Below, one piece after another: positions 25,667 to 34,633 of a stretch of DNA of 38,603 nucleotides. The position numbers and the translations under genes were made by a program. Source of the stretch: CAZWSX01 sp964636985 (lineage in GTDB: Bacteria > Planctomycetota > Planctomycetia > Pirellulales > Pirellulaceae); NCBI GenBank assembly GCA_964636985.1, contig CAZWSX010000046.1, positions 1 to 38,603 of the forward strand, read 5' to 3'. The notes under the pieces are model-generated. The model was not told the origin of the DNA, did not search any database, and saw only the letters and a program-made list of their open reading frames with translations. How positions within the stretch are numbered: the stretch's first letter is position 1; every line of letters begins with the position of its first letter.

Positions 25667-26734
25667 ATGCCTTGTGGAATCGATTTGCCGGCCCGGCCTC
25701 GTTTTTTGATCACCCGCTTAAGCGCGCTCGGCGACACCGTGAACACGATGCCGGTGGCGACCGCTTTGCGCCGGGCTTATCCAAAAGCGTTCATCGCCTG
25801 GGCGACCGATGCTGCGTACGTGCCGCTGGTCACGGGGCATCCCGCTGTTAATGAAGTCGTCTCGATCCCGCGCGGTTTTGCCATGCGTCCAGGTCAGTGG
25901 CTGCTGGTGCGCAGGCAGCTGAAGCGGATCGGATTCGATGTCGCGATCGATCCGCAAAGCCTGAGCAAAAGCAGCCTGGTGGCGTGGCTGTCGGGAGCTT
26001 CGCATCGCATTGGCTTCGCCAGTCCGTGGGGACGCGAGTTGAGCCCGCTGTTGAATAATGTGAATGTTAACTCCCGTCCCAAGAACGCGGTGGTCCGTTA
26101 CCTGAAGGTGCTGGAACCGCTGGGCATCAAACACCCGGAGGTCGATTTCCAGGTGCCGCAGTCGCCCGAGGCGGTTGAGAGTATCGATCGGTTGCTGCGT
26201 GCGATGCGCCTGCCGGAAGGCTTTGTCCTTGTTTCTGCTGGCGCGGGCTGGGACAGCAAGCAGTGGCCCGTCGAGCGTTACGCGGAACTTCTCAATACTC
26301 TGGCCCAGCGACGGGCGCTGCCGAGCGTCGTCGTGTGGGGAAACGAGCGCGAACGAGCGCGAGCCGTCGAGATCGTCGAGCCCACTGCCGGCGGCGCGCG
26401 GCTGGCCCCTTCGATGAGCTTGCCGGAACTGGTCGAGCTTTCGCGGCGGGCGCGGTTCATGCTCGGCAGCGATACGGGACCACTTCATATTGCGGCAGGC
26501 GTTGGGACGCCTTGCGTCGCGATGTTTGGTCCGACCGATCCCGAACTGACGGGTCCCTACGGTTCGCAACACGTGATCGTGCAGCGAGCGCATGAGGACC
26601 TGGGAAGCCGCCGCAAAAAACGCGGCGTCGTTTCCGAGGCGATGCTCCGCATCGCCGTAGCCGATGTTCTTTCGGCCTGCGATCGCGTGCTCGTCATGCC
26701 GATCCGCGGCCGGACCCATCGGTTGGTTGCCTAG
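25667..26734 (+). CDS. Glycosyltransferase family 9 (ADP-heptose:LPS heptosyltransferase-like)
   Basis: A 355-aa GT-B enzyme. N-terminal Rossmann half: FLITRLSALGDTVNTMPVA (family opening with the GD motif). C-terminal nucleotide-sugar-binding half: VSAGAGWDSKQWP (GAxxxxKxWP signature) and GSDTGPLHIAAGVGTPCVAMFGPTDP (the DTGPxHLAAAxxxPxVxLFGPT motif). Members add heptose to the inner core of LPS, and together with kdtA in this window it argues for a conventional Kdo/heptose-type core. The start at 25667 is chosen because gaggg (25652-25656) precedes it and because the GT9 fold begins a few residues later; the frame is open further upstream, but that stretch has no family similarity. No terminator was seen before the downstream flavoprotein gene. 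Confidence 0.9.
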   Translation: MPCGIDLPARPRFLITRLSALGDTVNTMPVATALRRAYPKAFIAWATDAAYVPLVTGHPAVNEVVSIPRGFAMRPGQWLLVRRQLKRIGFDVAIDPQSLSKSSLVAWLSGASHRIGFASPWGRELSPLLNNVNVNSRPKNAVVRYLKVLEPLGIKHPEVDFQVPQSPEAVESIDRLLRAMRLPEGFVLVSAGAGWDSKQWPVERYAELLNTLAQRRALPSVVVWGNERERARAVEIVEPTAGGARLAPSMSLPELVELSRRARFMLGSDTGPLHIAAGVGTPCVAMFGPTDPELTGPYGSQHVIVQRAHEDLGSRRKKRGVVSEAMLRIAVADVLSACDRVLVMPIRGRTHRLVA

Positions 26735-26873
26735 TTTGTACTTCGACGGGGATCACCTTCTCTTAAGGCGGCGCGTGTTTTCGCGCTGTCTGCCCGTGGA
26801 CCTCGAATCCCTTCTGTGGGAGACTCCAATCGGTTTCTATTCGTGAAGAGTTGCTTGGGAATCGAATCGACGT

Positions 26874-28154
26874 ATGGCGTGGGATGTGGTCGTGATTGGC
26901 GCGGGAGCGGCCGGCTTGATGGCTGCCTTCACGGCCGCGGAACGCGGAAGGCGAACCCTTCTGCTGGAAAAGAACCGCTTTCCCGGTGTGAAGATCTTGA
27001 TGTCGGGCGGAACTCGCTGCAACCTCACGCACCACTGCGACTCGCGCGGCATTATCGACGCCTACGGAGATCAGGGACGCTTTCTCCACTCCGCGCTCTC
27101 GGTGCTCAGCCCGAAGGAGTTGGTGGCGCTCGTCGAGGCCGAGGGAGTTGCCACCAAAGTCGAGGAGACGGGCAAGGTCTTTCCCGTAAGCGACAAGGCC
27201 AGCGACATTGTCGATGCACTCTCACGGCGGCTCTCCCGCTCGGGCGCGACATTGGCGCTGGAGCGGCCTGTCACATCGATCGCGCGGGCTGAGGAGGGCG
27301 GCTTTGCCGTCCAAACTCCGGGCGAACAACTTCACGCCGCGAATGTGATTGTGACCACCGGCGGACTGTCGTATCCAGGTTGCGGCACGAGCGGCGATGG
27401 GTATCCGTGGGCAATGGCGTTAGGCCATTCCATTGTCCCGACGCGTCCCGCCCTCACGCCGATTGTGACCGACGACATGTGGGTGAAATCGCTCACTGGC
27501 TTGACCATTCCCGACGTTGCGTTGAAGGTCACCGTTGCCGCGAATGCAAGCTCGCCGCCAAAACTGGCGTTTCGCAAAACTAAAGGGCAAAAGAAGGGAG
27601 TGGTCGACGAAGCGCGCTCCTCGTTTTTGTTCACGCACTTCGGTTTATCGGGGCCCAGTGCGCTCGACGTGAGCCGGGCTATAGCCACCGTTGCCGACCC
27701 GAAGTCGCTCGAGCTCTGGTGCGATTTCCTGCCTCCGGTGGCGAGCGAAACGCTGGATGCCCTCATCGCGGCCGATTGCTCGCGGGATGGCAAACGGCAG
27801 GCTTTGAACGTCGCCGCGATGCATGCGCCGCGCCGTCTGGTGGAAGCGCTCTTTGGCCAGTTGCAGATTTCGCCGGAAGTGCGCGCTGCCGAGTGGGCTA
27901 AACGCGACCGGCAGCGGCTGGTCGCGGCGATCAAACAGTGCCGCATCAATCTGGCCGGCGCGATGGGCTACAAAAAGGCCGAAGTCACCGCCGGCGGCGT
28001 TTCGCTCGACGAACTCGATTCGCGAACGATGCAAAGCAAGATTGTGCCCGGCCTCTTCTTCGCCGGCGAGATTCTCGATCTCGATGGACCGATCGGCGGT
28101 TACAACTTTCAAGCCGCCTTTGCGACGGGCAAGCTCGCCGGGTTGCACGCTTAG
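26874..28154 (+). CDS. FAD-dependent oxidoreductase of the BaiN/HI0933 family
   Basis: A 426-aa flavoprotein. The N-terminal dinucleotide-binding fold has GAGAAG (9-14) followed by an acidic end LLLEKN. The family-specific motifs are MSGGTRCNLTHHC (~43-55), GGLSYPGCGTSGDGYPWA (~163-180), HFGLSGPSALDVSR, and the C-terminal FAD block PGLFFAGEILDLDGPIGGYN. It matches the HI0933-like family (TIGR00275), of which BaiN is a member. Most members are of unknown substrate, and the label 'aminoacetone oxidase' in some databases is not well founded. It is cytoplasmic, with no signal peptide. It lies 139 bp downstream of the GT9 gene on the same strand and converges on the kinase gene 36 bp away. Confidence 0.92.
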   Translation: MAWDVVVIGAGAAGLMAAFTAAERGRRTLLLEKNRFPGVKILMSGGTRCNLTHHCDSRGIIDAYGDQGRFLHSALSVLSPKELVALVEAEGVATKVEETGKVFPVSDKASDIVDALSRRLSRSGATLALERPVTSIARAEEGGFAVQTPGEQLHAANVIVTTGGLSYPGCGTSGDGYPWAMALGHSIVPTRPALTPIVTDDMWVKSLTGLTIPDVALKVTVAANASSPPKLAFRKTKGQKKGVVDEARSSFLFTHFGLSGPSALDVSRAIATVADPKSLELWCDFLPPVASETLDALIAADCSRDGKRQALNVAAMHAPRRLVEALFGQLQISPEVRAAEWAKRDRQRLVAAIKQCRINLAGAMGYKKAEVTAGGVSLDELDSRTMQSKIVPGLFFAGEILDLDGPIGGYNFQAAFATGKLAGLHA

Positions 28155-28190
28155 AGGCTATCCGCAATCTTGTTTCGGACAGCCTCTTAG

Positions 28191-29189
28191 TTAGCGAGCT
28201 GTCGCAACCATCTGCCGACCGCGACGTGCCGGCGCCAGTGTGCGAGTGGGGCGGATGCTCAAGGCCGCCGGTCGACTGGCAAGCAGCGAAACTTCCTGCG
28301 CGATGAGTTGCTCGACCAGCTCATCCGCCGTAGGCCGCCGCATCGGATCGCGCGACAACATCGAACGCAGCAGCTGATCGAAATCCGAGGGCACGTCCGA
28401 TCGGATCGCGGAAACGGACGCCGCCGGCATCAAACGCCGCGCCGCGATGCGCTCGCTGAGGTTCGAATACTCGTGGGGCGGCGAACCGGTCAGGCACTCG
28501 TAGATCACACAACCAAGCGAATAGACATCGGCCGCCGGTGTGACGCTGCGGAACGTTTCGAACTGCTCGGGGCCAGCGTAGCGCGGCGTGCAGCAAAGGG
28601 GATCGAACGGACCCGGCGCCCGTCCTTCGTCCAATCGCAACGCAAAACCTAAGTCGAGCAGCGTGGCGTGCCCGTTCCAGCCAAGGTGGATGTTGTCGGG
28701 TTTGACATCCCCGTGGATCCAGCCGGCGGCGTGAACGGCAGCCAAGGCATGAGCCATTTGGCGGGCGATCCAGACGGACGTCGGCAGATCGAGTTGACCC
28801 TGCTCGCCTAAATCATCCAGGCGCTGGCGAAGGGAAAGGCCGGCCAGGTGGGCAAACGTGATGTGCGGCCAATCGACGTCGAATTCGCTGGCCAGCACGC
28901 TCACCACGTGGGGCGAAACAATTGTGTTGCCTGCTTCCCATTCGCGTGCCAGCATGCCAGTCGCCCAATCTTCGTCGGGCGAATCCGCGCGCACCACTTT
29001 GACGACGTAGCGTCCGTCACCTGTTTCGCCTGTGTCGACGGCTCTAGCGCGGAAGACGTCGTGCCAGGGGGATTGGGAAATACGGGTCGTCAACTCCCAA
29101 GCCCCGACGCGGAATTGCAGGGCGGGATCGGTGGTGGATTCGAGCCACGGATCGGCGAGTTCGCGAATCGGGGAGGTTTGCGACGACAT
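28191..29189 (-). CDS. Cytoplasmic serine/threonine protein kinase
   Basis: A 332-aa Hanks-type kinase without a membrane segment. The catalytic domain spans ~30-295: Lys64 (YVVKVV), alpha-C Glu83 (REWEA), catalytic loop HGDVKPDN (159-166, Asp161, Asn166), DLG instead of DFG (179-181), AGPEQF for the APE motif (205-210) and the structural Asp221 (DVYSLG). The glycine-rich loop is poorly conserved (ISQSPWHDVFRA). HGD in place of HRD makes it a non-RD kinase, so control by activation-loop phosphorylation is less likely. After the catalytic domain only ~35 basic residues follow (PTRTLAPARRGRQM); the large sensor domains usual in planctomycete kinases are missing. Substrates are unknown; the FHA protein at the other end of the window is a conceivable phosphothreonine reader, but this is speculation. 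Confidence 0.92.
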   Translation of the reverse strand: MSSQTSPIRELADPWLESTTDPALQFRVGAWELTTRISQSPWHDVFRARAVDTGETGDGRYVVKVVRADSPDEDWATGMLAREWEAGNTIVSPHVVSVLASEFDVDWPHITFAHLAGLSLRQRLDDLGEQGQLDLPTSVWIARQMAHALAAVHAAGWIHGDVKPDNIHLGWNGHATLLDLGFALRLDEGRAPGPFDPLCCTPRYAGPEQFETFRSVTPAADVYSLGCVIYECLTGSPPHEYSNLSERIAARRLMPAASVSAIRSDVPSDFDQLLRSMLSRDPMRRPTADELVEQLIAQEVSLLASRPAALSIRPTRTLAPARRGRQMVATAR

Positions 29190-29344
29190 TGCTGGCTGGA
29201 TTTGCGGGCCTGGTTGGCTACGAAGGCTGCCTATCGCAAAACATCGGCAAAGTCAGGGCTTTCGCGCCACCGCGGCGCGGGTGAAACGCGGCGATGGCCA
29301 ATCTTATTCCCCTTGCGAACGCTATCGCTGCCATCATTAACGAC

Positions 29345-29373
29345 TTGTTGGGGTCCTAACGCACAACTACAAT
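29345..29373 (+). promoter_or_regulatory. Candidate promoter for the lipoprotein/sugar-transport genes
   Basis: TTGTTG (29345-29350), 17 bp, then TACAAT (29368-29373). The -10 matches 5 of 6 consensus positions; the -35 only the TTG core. It lies 61 bp upstream of the small lipoprotein gene and is divergent from the kinase gene. Confidence 0.35.
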
Positions 29374-29433
29374 TCCCGGATTACGTTGAAACAGCACGTG
29401 TTTTCAAATCTTCGAGAGATCCAGAGGCAAGTC

Positions 29434-29574
29434 ATGCGTCGGTTTGTGCCTGTTGCGTTGTTGGCTGTTTGTGCGTTGATCCTGGGTGCCTGCCAACCTT
29501 CGGCCCCGGCACCCGCTCCGAAGGCCGTCACCCCTAAGTCCAATCCGAACTCGACGACCACTGACAGCAAGTAA
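29434..29574 (+). CDS. Small lipoprotein (46 aa)
   Basis: MRRFVPVALLAVCALILGAC is a complete lipoprotein signal with lipobox LGAC (Cys20). It is followed by a short Pro/Ala/Lys/Thr-rich mature part of ~26 residues (APAPAPKAVTPKS) with no domain. The ATG at 29434 is chosen because agagg (29423-29427) lies 6 nt upstream and the signal peptide then starts directly; an earlier in-frame ATG at 29386 would add 16 residues. It precedes the sugar-binding lipoprotein gene by 114 bp and may be cotranscribed. Its function is not known; small lipoproteins of this type are easily missed in annotation. Confidence 0.7.
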   Translation: MRRFVPVALLAVCALILGACQPSAPAPAPKAVTPKSNPNSTTTDSK

Positions 29575-29688
29575 GCCGACAGCAAGCAAGCTCGATTTGC
29601 GCGGCGCGTGATTGAGCATCCTTCGGTTCATCCCTCTTCGTTCGTTCACGCCTTGGGCGCTTACGTTCTTGAGCTAAGGAGTTTCCCG

Positions 29689-30912
29689 ATGTTGGCTGGC
29701 GGCAAATGGCTTCGCTTGGCGATGACGCTCGGCGTGCTCGGTTCGTTGTTTTCTTGGACAGGCTGCGGCGACTCGGGGAACCAAGGGGGAGCCGGTGGCT
29801 CGTCCAAGAGCACTACCACCACTCAAGGTGGTGGCAGCGACAAAAAGGATGACAAGCAAGACAAGGAAAAGGGTTCCGCCGACACCACCAAAAAGGCGGG
29901 CGGAGCCGTCAAACGCTTCGCCTTTATCACCAACGGAGACGATCCCTTCTGGGACGCCCTCAACAGCGGCCTGCAGGTTGGCAAAGAGAAATACAACCTC
30001 GAAGCGGACGGCTACGACGTTCAGCGCTACGTCAACGATTCGACAGCGCTCGGCCAAGTCAATCTGATGCGACAGTTCGCCAACGATCCTGAGATCGCCG
30101 GCGTCGCCATTAGCGTGATCGAGGCTAACAACGCCGCAACCGTCGAGGAGATGAAGAAGCTCCAAGCCAAGGGAGTGAAGGTAATCACCGTCGATAGCGA
30201 CGTCGAGCGGAAGCAGTTTCGCGACGCTCGCACCTACTACATTGGCACTGAGAATTACACCGGCGGTAAGGCACTAGGGACCGCAGCCAAGGCCATTCTC
30301 AACGCCAAAGGACAAAAGAAGGGGGCCTACGCTCAGTTCGCAGGCTATACGAACGTCGATAACGCGAGGATGCGGATGGATGGCGTTAAAGATGCTCTCG
30401 GCGACGCCTACGAAGACCGTGACCGCATGGCCGACAACATGAATCTCTCGGCCGCTCGCGACAACGTGCGAACCGCGCTGACCAACCATTCCGACTTGAA
30501 CTTGCTCGTCGGAATTTGGGCTTACAACGCTCCGGCCATTGCCGAGGTCGTTGCCGAGCGCGGCGTCCGCGAGAAGATGACGGTCGTGACGTTTGATGCG
30601 CAAGAGTTGGCGATCACCAAGATGGTCGACGGTCAAATCGACGCCATGGTCGTGCAAGATCCCTTCGACATGGGCGTTCAAACGGTTCGTCTGCTCAAGG
30701 CGATGTGCGAAGACAACAAGGAAGAGATCGCTAAGATGTTCCCCAAGATCGAGCAACCCGAAGGGGATATCTTCACGACGGGGCTGCGCGTGGTAGTTCC
30801 CAATGCGGATTCGCCGGTGAAGCCTGACATGTTCGACCCCAAGGTGGTCGAGTTTATGACTTTGCCTGACTTTCAGGCCTGGTTGAAGAAGTACGGCCTG
30901 AGGAGTTCATGA
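29689..30912 (+). CDS. Sugar ABC transporter substrate-binding lipoprotein (RbsB-like)
   Basis: A 407-aa protein with an N-terminal lipoprotein-type signal (Cys26 in SWTGCGDSG, a slightly atypical lipobox). A low-complexity Gly/Ser/Thr/Lys linker (~30-70) comes next, then a type-I periplasmic binding protein domain (Peripla_BP_4): FAFITNGDDPFWDALNSGLQ (mostly the first strand and ligand loop), GVAISVIEANNAATVEEMKK, KVITVDSDVE, TENYTGGKALG, and DAQELAITKMVDGQIDAMVVQDP. It delivers a monosaccharide, ribose/xylose/galactose-class by family, to the permease encoded next. The start at 29689 has an excellent RBS, taaggag (29675-29681), at 7 nt. The stop overlaps the permease start by 4 bp (ATGA), which indicates translational coupling. 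Confidence 0.93.
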   Translation: MLAGGKWLRLAMTLGVLGSLFSWTGCGDSGNQGGAGGSSKSTTTTQGGGSDKKDDKQDKEKGSADTTKKAGGAVKRFAFITNGDDPFWDALNSGLQVGKEKYNLEADGYDVQRYVNDSTALGQVNLMRQFANDPEIAGVAISVIEANNAATVEEMKKLQAKGVKVITVDSDVERKQFRDARTYYIGTENYTGGKALGTAAKAILNAKGQKKGAYAQFAGYTNVDNARMRMDGVKDALGDAYEDRDRMADNMNLSAARDNVRTALTNHSDLNLLVGIWAYNAPAIAEVVAERGVREKMTVVTFDAQELAITKMVDGQIDAMVVQDPFDMGVQTVRLLKAMCEDNKEEIAKMFPKIEQPEGDIFTTGLRVVVPNADSPVKPDMFDPKVVEFMTLPDFQAWLKKYGLRSS

Positions 30913-32186
30913 GCGATTCTCGATCCCGATGGACCGACTATCTTCCATTTAGCTTTCACGAAACGGCGATAACGATTGCGATCGTCGCCGTTTTTTGTTT
31001 CACGGCGCTAGCCGACAGCAACCATACGTACGTTCGCGACTGGCATTCGTTCCGCCAAAGCGTAGTCGACATCAGTCGCAACTTCGCGCTCTACGGAATG
31101 CTCGCGCTAGGTGCGGCCGTCGTGATTATCGCTGGAGGGATCGATCTTTCGATCGGGGCGACCGTGGCCCTCTCGGCCGTCGTCTGCACCACGACCTTGC
31201 TGGCGTTTGCGCCCGAAGGCGATTCGCAGCTGGTCAACATTCCCGCCTATGCGATCCCGATCGCTATCTTGGCGACCTTGTTGGTAGGCGTCGCCGTCGG
31301 GACGATGCACAGTTGGCTCATTGCGTCGGTCGGCTTGCCGCCGTTTATTGCGACGTTGGCGACGCTCGTCGGCTTGCGAAGTTTCGCGCGGGTCTTTGTT
31401 GGTTACTGCTCAGCGCTGAAGTTCGGTCGGCCAAGTGCCCAGATCAACGTCAACAGTGATTTCTTCCGCTACCTCCGCGATCACGTTGAAGTCTCGGCGA
31501 TTGTTTTCGCCATCATGGCGGCGATCACGTGGCTGCTCCTCTCGAAAACGGTGCTCGGCCGTCACGCCTACGCTTTGGGTGGCAACGAACAAGCTGCCAA
31601 GTTGAGTGGCATCCGCACCGAAGGAGTCAAGTGGTTCGCTTATACGTACTGCGCCTTGTGCGCTTCGATCGCCAGCATTTTCTTTGTGGCAAACGAGAGC
31701 GTCGCGCAGCCTAATATCCAGGCTCAAGGCTACGAGTTAACGGCCATTGCCGCCGCCGTAGTAGGTGGTTGTAGTTTGACGGGTGGTGTCGGCCGCGTTC
31801 AAGGCGTTGTGCTCGGTGCCTTCTTCATGCGACTGGTCGCCGATGCGATCTTCAAGCTCGTGAAGAGCAATGCCGACCTGTACCAAGGGATGATCGTCGG
31901 CGTCGTCGTGGCGACGGCCGTGACTCTGTCGCAGTTGCAGGAACTGCGGCGCAGCCAGCGGGAATTTTTTCCAGGTTGGCGTGGTGTTGGCGCGATTGCG
32001 ATTTTGTCCCTGTCCGCGGGACTCATCGCCGCGATGGCTGCCGCCAGCTACGTCCGCGATCCCTCCAAGGCAACGTTACTCGCACGGTCAGGGCTGGTCA
32101 CCGGATTGGCCGTCGGGCTGACTGTGCTGGTGCTCACCGCCGGCGCTAAGTTCCTCGAACACCGTCGACGTCAACAAGCCGCTTAG
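30909..32186 (+). CDS. Sugar ABC transporter permease (RbsC-like)
   Basis: A 425-aa polytopic permease of the BPD_transp_2 family (PF02653) with the hallmark AAVVIIAGGIDLSIGATVAL near residue 76, and the later conserved GGNEQAAKLSGI and AAAVVGGCSLTGGVGRVQGVVLGA blocks. It is longer than E. coli RbsC (~320 aa). The extra length is an N-terminal segment before the first core helix and two C-terminal hydrophobic segments after residue ~355, which are not expected for the family core. It overlaps the binding-protein gene by 4 bp and is followed by the ATPase gene after 19 bp: one operon. Only one permease gene is present, as usual for homodimeric CUT2 systems. Confidence 0.95.
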   Translation: MSDSRSRWTDYLPFSFHETAITIAIVAVFCFTALADSNHTYVRDWHSFRQSVVDISRNFALYGMLALGAAVVIIAGGIDLSIGATVALSAVVCTTTLLAFAPEGDSQLVNIPAYAIPIAILATLLVGVAVGTMHSWLIASVGLPPFIATLATLVGLRSFARVFVGYCSALKFGRPSAQINVNSDFFRYLRDHVEVSAIVFAIMAAITWLLLSKTVLGRHAYALGGNEQAAKLSGIRTEGVKWFAYTYCALCASIASIFFVANESVAQPNIQAQGYELTAIAAAVVGGCSLTGGVGRVQGVVLGAFFMRLVADAIFKLVKSNADLYQGMIVGVVVATAVTLSQLQELRRSQREFFPGWRGVGAIAILSLSAGLIAAMAAASYVRDPSKATLLARSGLVTGLAVGLTVLVLTAGAKFLEHRRRQQAA

Positions 32187-32205
32187 AGCCAGAGGATCGG
32201 TTTTC

Positions 32206-33753
32206 ATGTCGTCGTCGACTCCTCTCATCGACATCCGCAACGTCACCAAGAAGTTCCCGGGCGTGATCGCGCTGGAGAACGTCTCGTTTGACGTTCGCGA
32301 AGGGGAATTGCACTCGATCTGCGGCGAAAACGGAGCGGGCAAAAGCACGCTCATGAAGATCCTCTCAGGCGTCTACGGCGAGTACGAAGGGGAACTGCTC
32401 GTCCGTGGCGAGAAGGCCCGCTTCCGTGGCACGCGCGATGCCGAAAAGGCCGGCGTGAGCATCATCCACCAGGAACTCAATCTGGTCGAAGAGCTCTCGG
32501 CCGCGGCGAATATCTTCCTTGGTCGCGAACTGCGCAATTCGCTGGGGCTGCTCGACGACCGGGCAATGGAAAATGCCGCCGCGAAATTGCTGGGGGAACT
32601 CGAGTGCGATGTCTCGCCTCGCACGCTCGCCAGTGCGCTGCGCGTGGGCGATCAACAACTGCTCGAAATCGCGAAGGCTCTCTCACTGGAAGCCAACATC
32701 CTGATCATGGACGAGCCGACCAGCGCCCTTACCGAGGCGGAAGTGGCGCGGCTCTACCGGGTGATCGATCGGCTGCGAAAACGGGGTGTGACCATCCTGT
32801 ACATCTCGCACAAGATGGACGAGGTCTTCCGGTTGTCGGATCGAATCACGGTGCTCCGCGACGGCCGCCATGTGCAGACGCTTAACTGCGCGGAAACGTC
32901 GCCGAAGCAAATTACGCACTTGATGGTGGGCCGCGAAATCGAATCGCTGGCCAAGAGCGGCGGACGAAAGATCGGCGATGAAATCCTGCGAGTCGAATCG
33001 CTCTCGCTCCCGTGGCCAGGACACGCCCGCGGCTGGCGGCTGCGCAACGTGAGCTTGTCGCTTCGCAAGGGGGAGATTCTTGGCATCGCCGGCCTGATGG
33101 GAGCGGGACGCACCGAGTTGCTCGAAAGCCTGTTTGGCGCGCGGACCGAGCGCGTGCAAGGAAAGATTTTCCTCGACGGCCAGGAGGTCTTATTTCATCA
33201 CCCGGCCGAAGCGCTGAAGGCGGGCTTGGCACTGGTTACTGAGGATCGCAAGCGTCTGGGATTGTTCGCGGACTTGAATGTCGGGCAAAACATCTCGATC
33301 AGCAATTTGAAGGAGTGGGCCAGCTTCGGGATCGTCAATAGCGGCCGCGAGAGTGAGGCCGTTGCGGGTTCGATCAGCGACTTGCTGGTGAAAACAGCCG
33401 GCCCCGGCGCGAGGATCACCAGTCTGTCTGGCGGCAATCAGCAAAAGTGCATTGTCGGGCGATGGCTGCTCACCCAGCCCAAGGTGCTGTTACTGGACGA
33501 TCCGACGCGCGGCGTTGACGTCGGTGCCAAGGCAGAACTCTATCGCCTGATGGATCGGCTCTGCATGGAAGGGCTTTCGGTCATTATCACGTCGAGCGAG
33601 TTGCCCGAACTGTTGACCGTGAGCGATCGCATCCTGGTTTTGAGCGAAGGGCGATTGACGGGCGAGTTCTCGCGCGAAGAAGCGACTGAGCACAAGATCA
33701 TGGAAGCGGCCACGCTCGGCGCGCTTCAAGCCGACGCAGCGGAAAAATCTTAG
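32206..33753 (+). CDS. Sugar ABC transporter ATP-binding protein with two ATPase domains (RbsA/MglA-like)
   Basis: A 515-aa tandem ATPase of the CUT2 class. First domain: Walker A GENGAGKST, degenerate signature LRVGDQQLLEIAKAL, Walker B ILIMDEPTSAL. Second domain: atypical Walker A GLMGAGRTEL, canonical signature LSGGNQQK, Walker B VLLLDDPTRGVD. The weak signature in one half and the modified Walker A in the other are normal for this class, which has one competent ATP site. Length equals RbsA. It is the last gene of the operon and converges on the lipoprotein gene at 33775, with only ~20 bp between the stops. Confidence 0.96.
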   Translation: MSSSTPLIDIRNVTKKFPGVIALENVSFDVREGELHSICGENGAGKSTLMKILSGVYGEYEGELLVRGEKARFRGTRDAEKAGVSIIHQELNLVEELSAAANIFLGRELRNSLGLLDDRAMENAAAKLLGELECDVSPRTLASALRVGDQQLLEIAKALSLEANILIMDEPTSALTEAEVARLYRVIDRLRKRGVTILYISHKMDEVFRLSDRITVLRDGRHVQTLNCAETSPKQITHLMVGREIESLAKSGGRKIGDEILRVESLSLPWPGHARGWRLRNVSLSLRKGEILGIAGLMGAGRTELLESLFGARTERVQGKIFLDGQEVLFHHPAEALKAGLALVTEDRKRLGLFADLNVGQNISISNLKEWASFGIVNSGRESEAVAGSISDLLVKTAGPGARITSLSGGNQQKCIVGRWLLTQPKVLLLDDPTRGVDVGAKAELYRLMDRLCMEGLSVIITSSELPELLTVSDRILVLSEGRLTGEFSREEATEHKIMEAATLGALQADAAEKS

Positions 33754-33774
33754 CGACGACTATTCGCTTACTGG

Positions 33775-34500
33775 TTATTCGCTGGCTGGTGGGCCGCTGG
33801 CGGGATCGAGGAACTTGATGGTCGCCGCAACCGCGTAAGCGGCATCGCGCTTTTCGGTTTCGGTTAGTTCGCCTGCCAAGACTTGCAGGTCGACATAGTA
33901 GGTGCGGCCATCGCGCACGGTTTGGAGCACTTGCAGGTCGACCTTTTGATTGCGGTACGAGGCCTTTTTGACGTAGCGAACCCAGGCGTTGTCGCCTAAG
34001 ACGAGCGGCCGAAGGTTCTCTTGGAGTTTGTTCTTCTCCGCTTCGAGGGCCGAGGCGACTTCCTCGGCATAGGCCACCACGTTGTCGGCGGTCACATCCT
34101 TGATTTCACCGGCGGTGGCATCCGAGCGGACGATAATTCGCGGCAAGCCTTCCTTGTCGGTCATGTAAAAACGGCAGACCATCTTGGGTTGCTTGCTGCC
34201 AGTTTGCCATTCGCCTGGCGGTGCCACAGTGATGTACCCCCCATTGAGTCGCTCCAGGGCTTCATTCTCGCGAACAGCCGGAAGCTGGTCGAGCGTGTAC
34301 GACTTCAGCTCCAACACCTGAATCGCGCTGGCCCTTGATTCGCTCGACTTGGGCGATTCCGAATTCTCAGATGGCGCTTCATTCGCTTCGGCAGTCTCCG
34401 CCGGGGCACCACGTCCACGACCGCAACCCGCAATCGCTACAGCCCAGGCCAGAACGATGCCCTGGAAGAAAATACGCCAACGCGGTTTCCCGACCGACAT
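33775..34500 (-). CDS. Lipoprotein of unknown function
   Basis: A 241-aa protein with a clear lipoprotein signal (MSVGKPRWRIFFQGIVLAWA, lipobox IAGC, Cys26). A Glu/Ser/Ala-rich linker (~33-58) is followed by a globular alpha/beta domain with strands around NGGYITVAPPGEWQ, MVCRFYMTDKEGLPRIIVRS and VLQTVRDGRTYYVDLQVLAG. The arrangement is reminiscent of small PsbP/LpqN-like lipoprotein folds, but I cannot assign a family with confidence. The gene starts 133 bp downstream of the small 76-aa gene on the same strand and its 3' end converges on the sugar-transport operon. Confidence 0.82.
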   Translation of the reverse strand: MSVGKPRWRIFFQGIVLAWAVAIAGCGRGRGAPAETAEANEAPSENSESPKSSESRASAIQVLELKSYTLDQLPAVRENEALERLNGGYITVAPPGEWQTGSKQPKMVCRFYMTDKEGLPRIIVRSDATAGEIKDVTADNVVAYAEEVASALEAEKNKLQENLRPLVLGDNAWVRYVKKASYRNQKVDLQVLQTVRDGRTYYVDLQVLAGELTETEKRDAAYAVAATIKFLDPASGPPASE

Positions 34501-34633
34501 TTTCGCGCCTCGTTATATGAGAAGAGGGCAGGTCTCACCCTAGGCGCAATGGTAATGGACGGCCATTAGCCCCGCCAATGGGCGGGCAAAACGAAGACGC
34601 CGCGTTGGGAGTTCGAGAGGAAGTTGGCCCGGA

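Noticed and set aside
25718..26719. A 333-codon minus-strand frame opposite the GT9 gene
   Set aside because: Antisense to a gene with intact GT9 motifs; Arg/His-rich, no domain.
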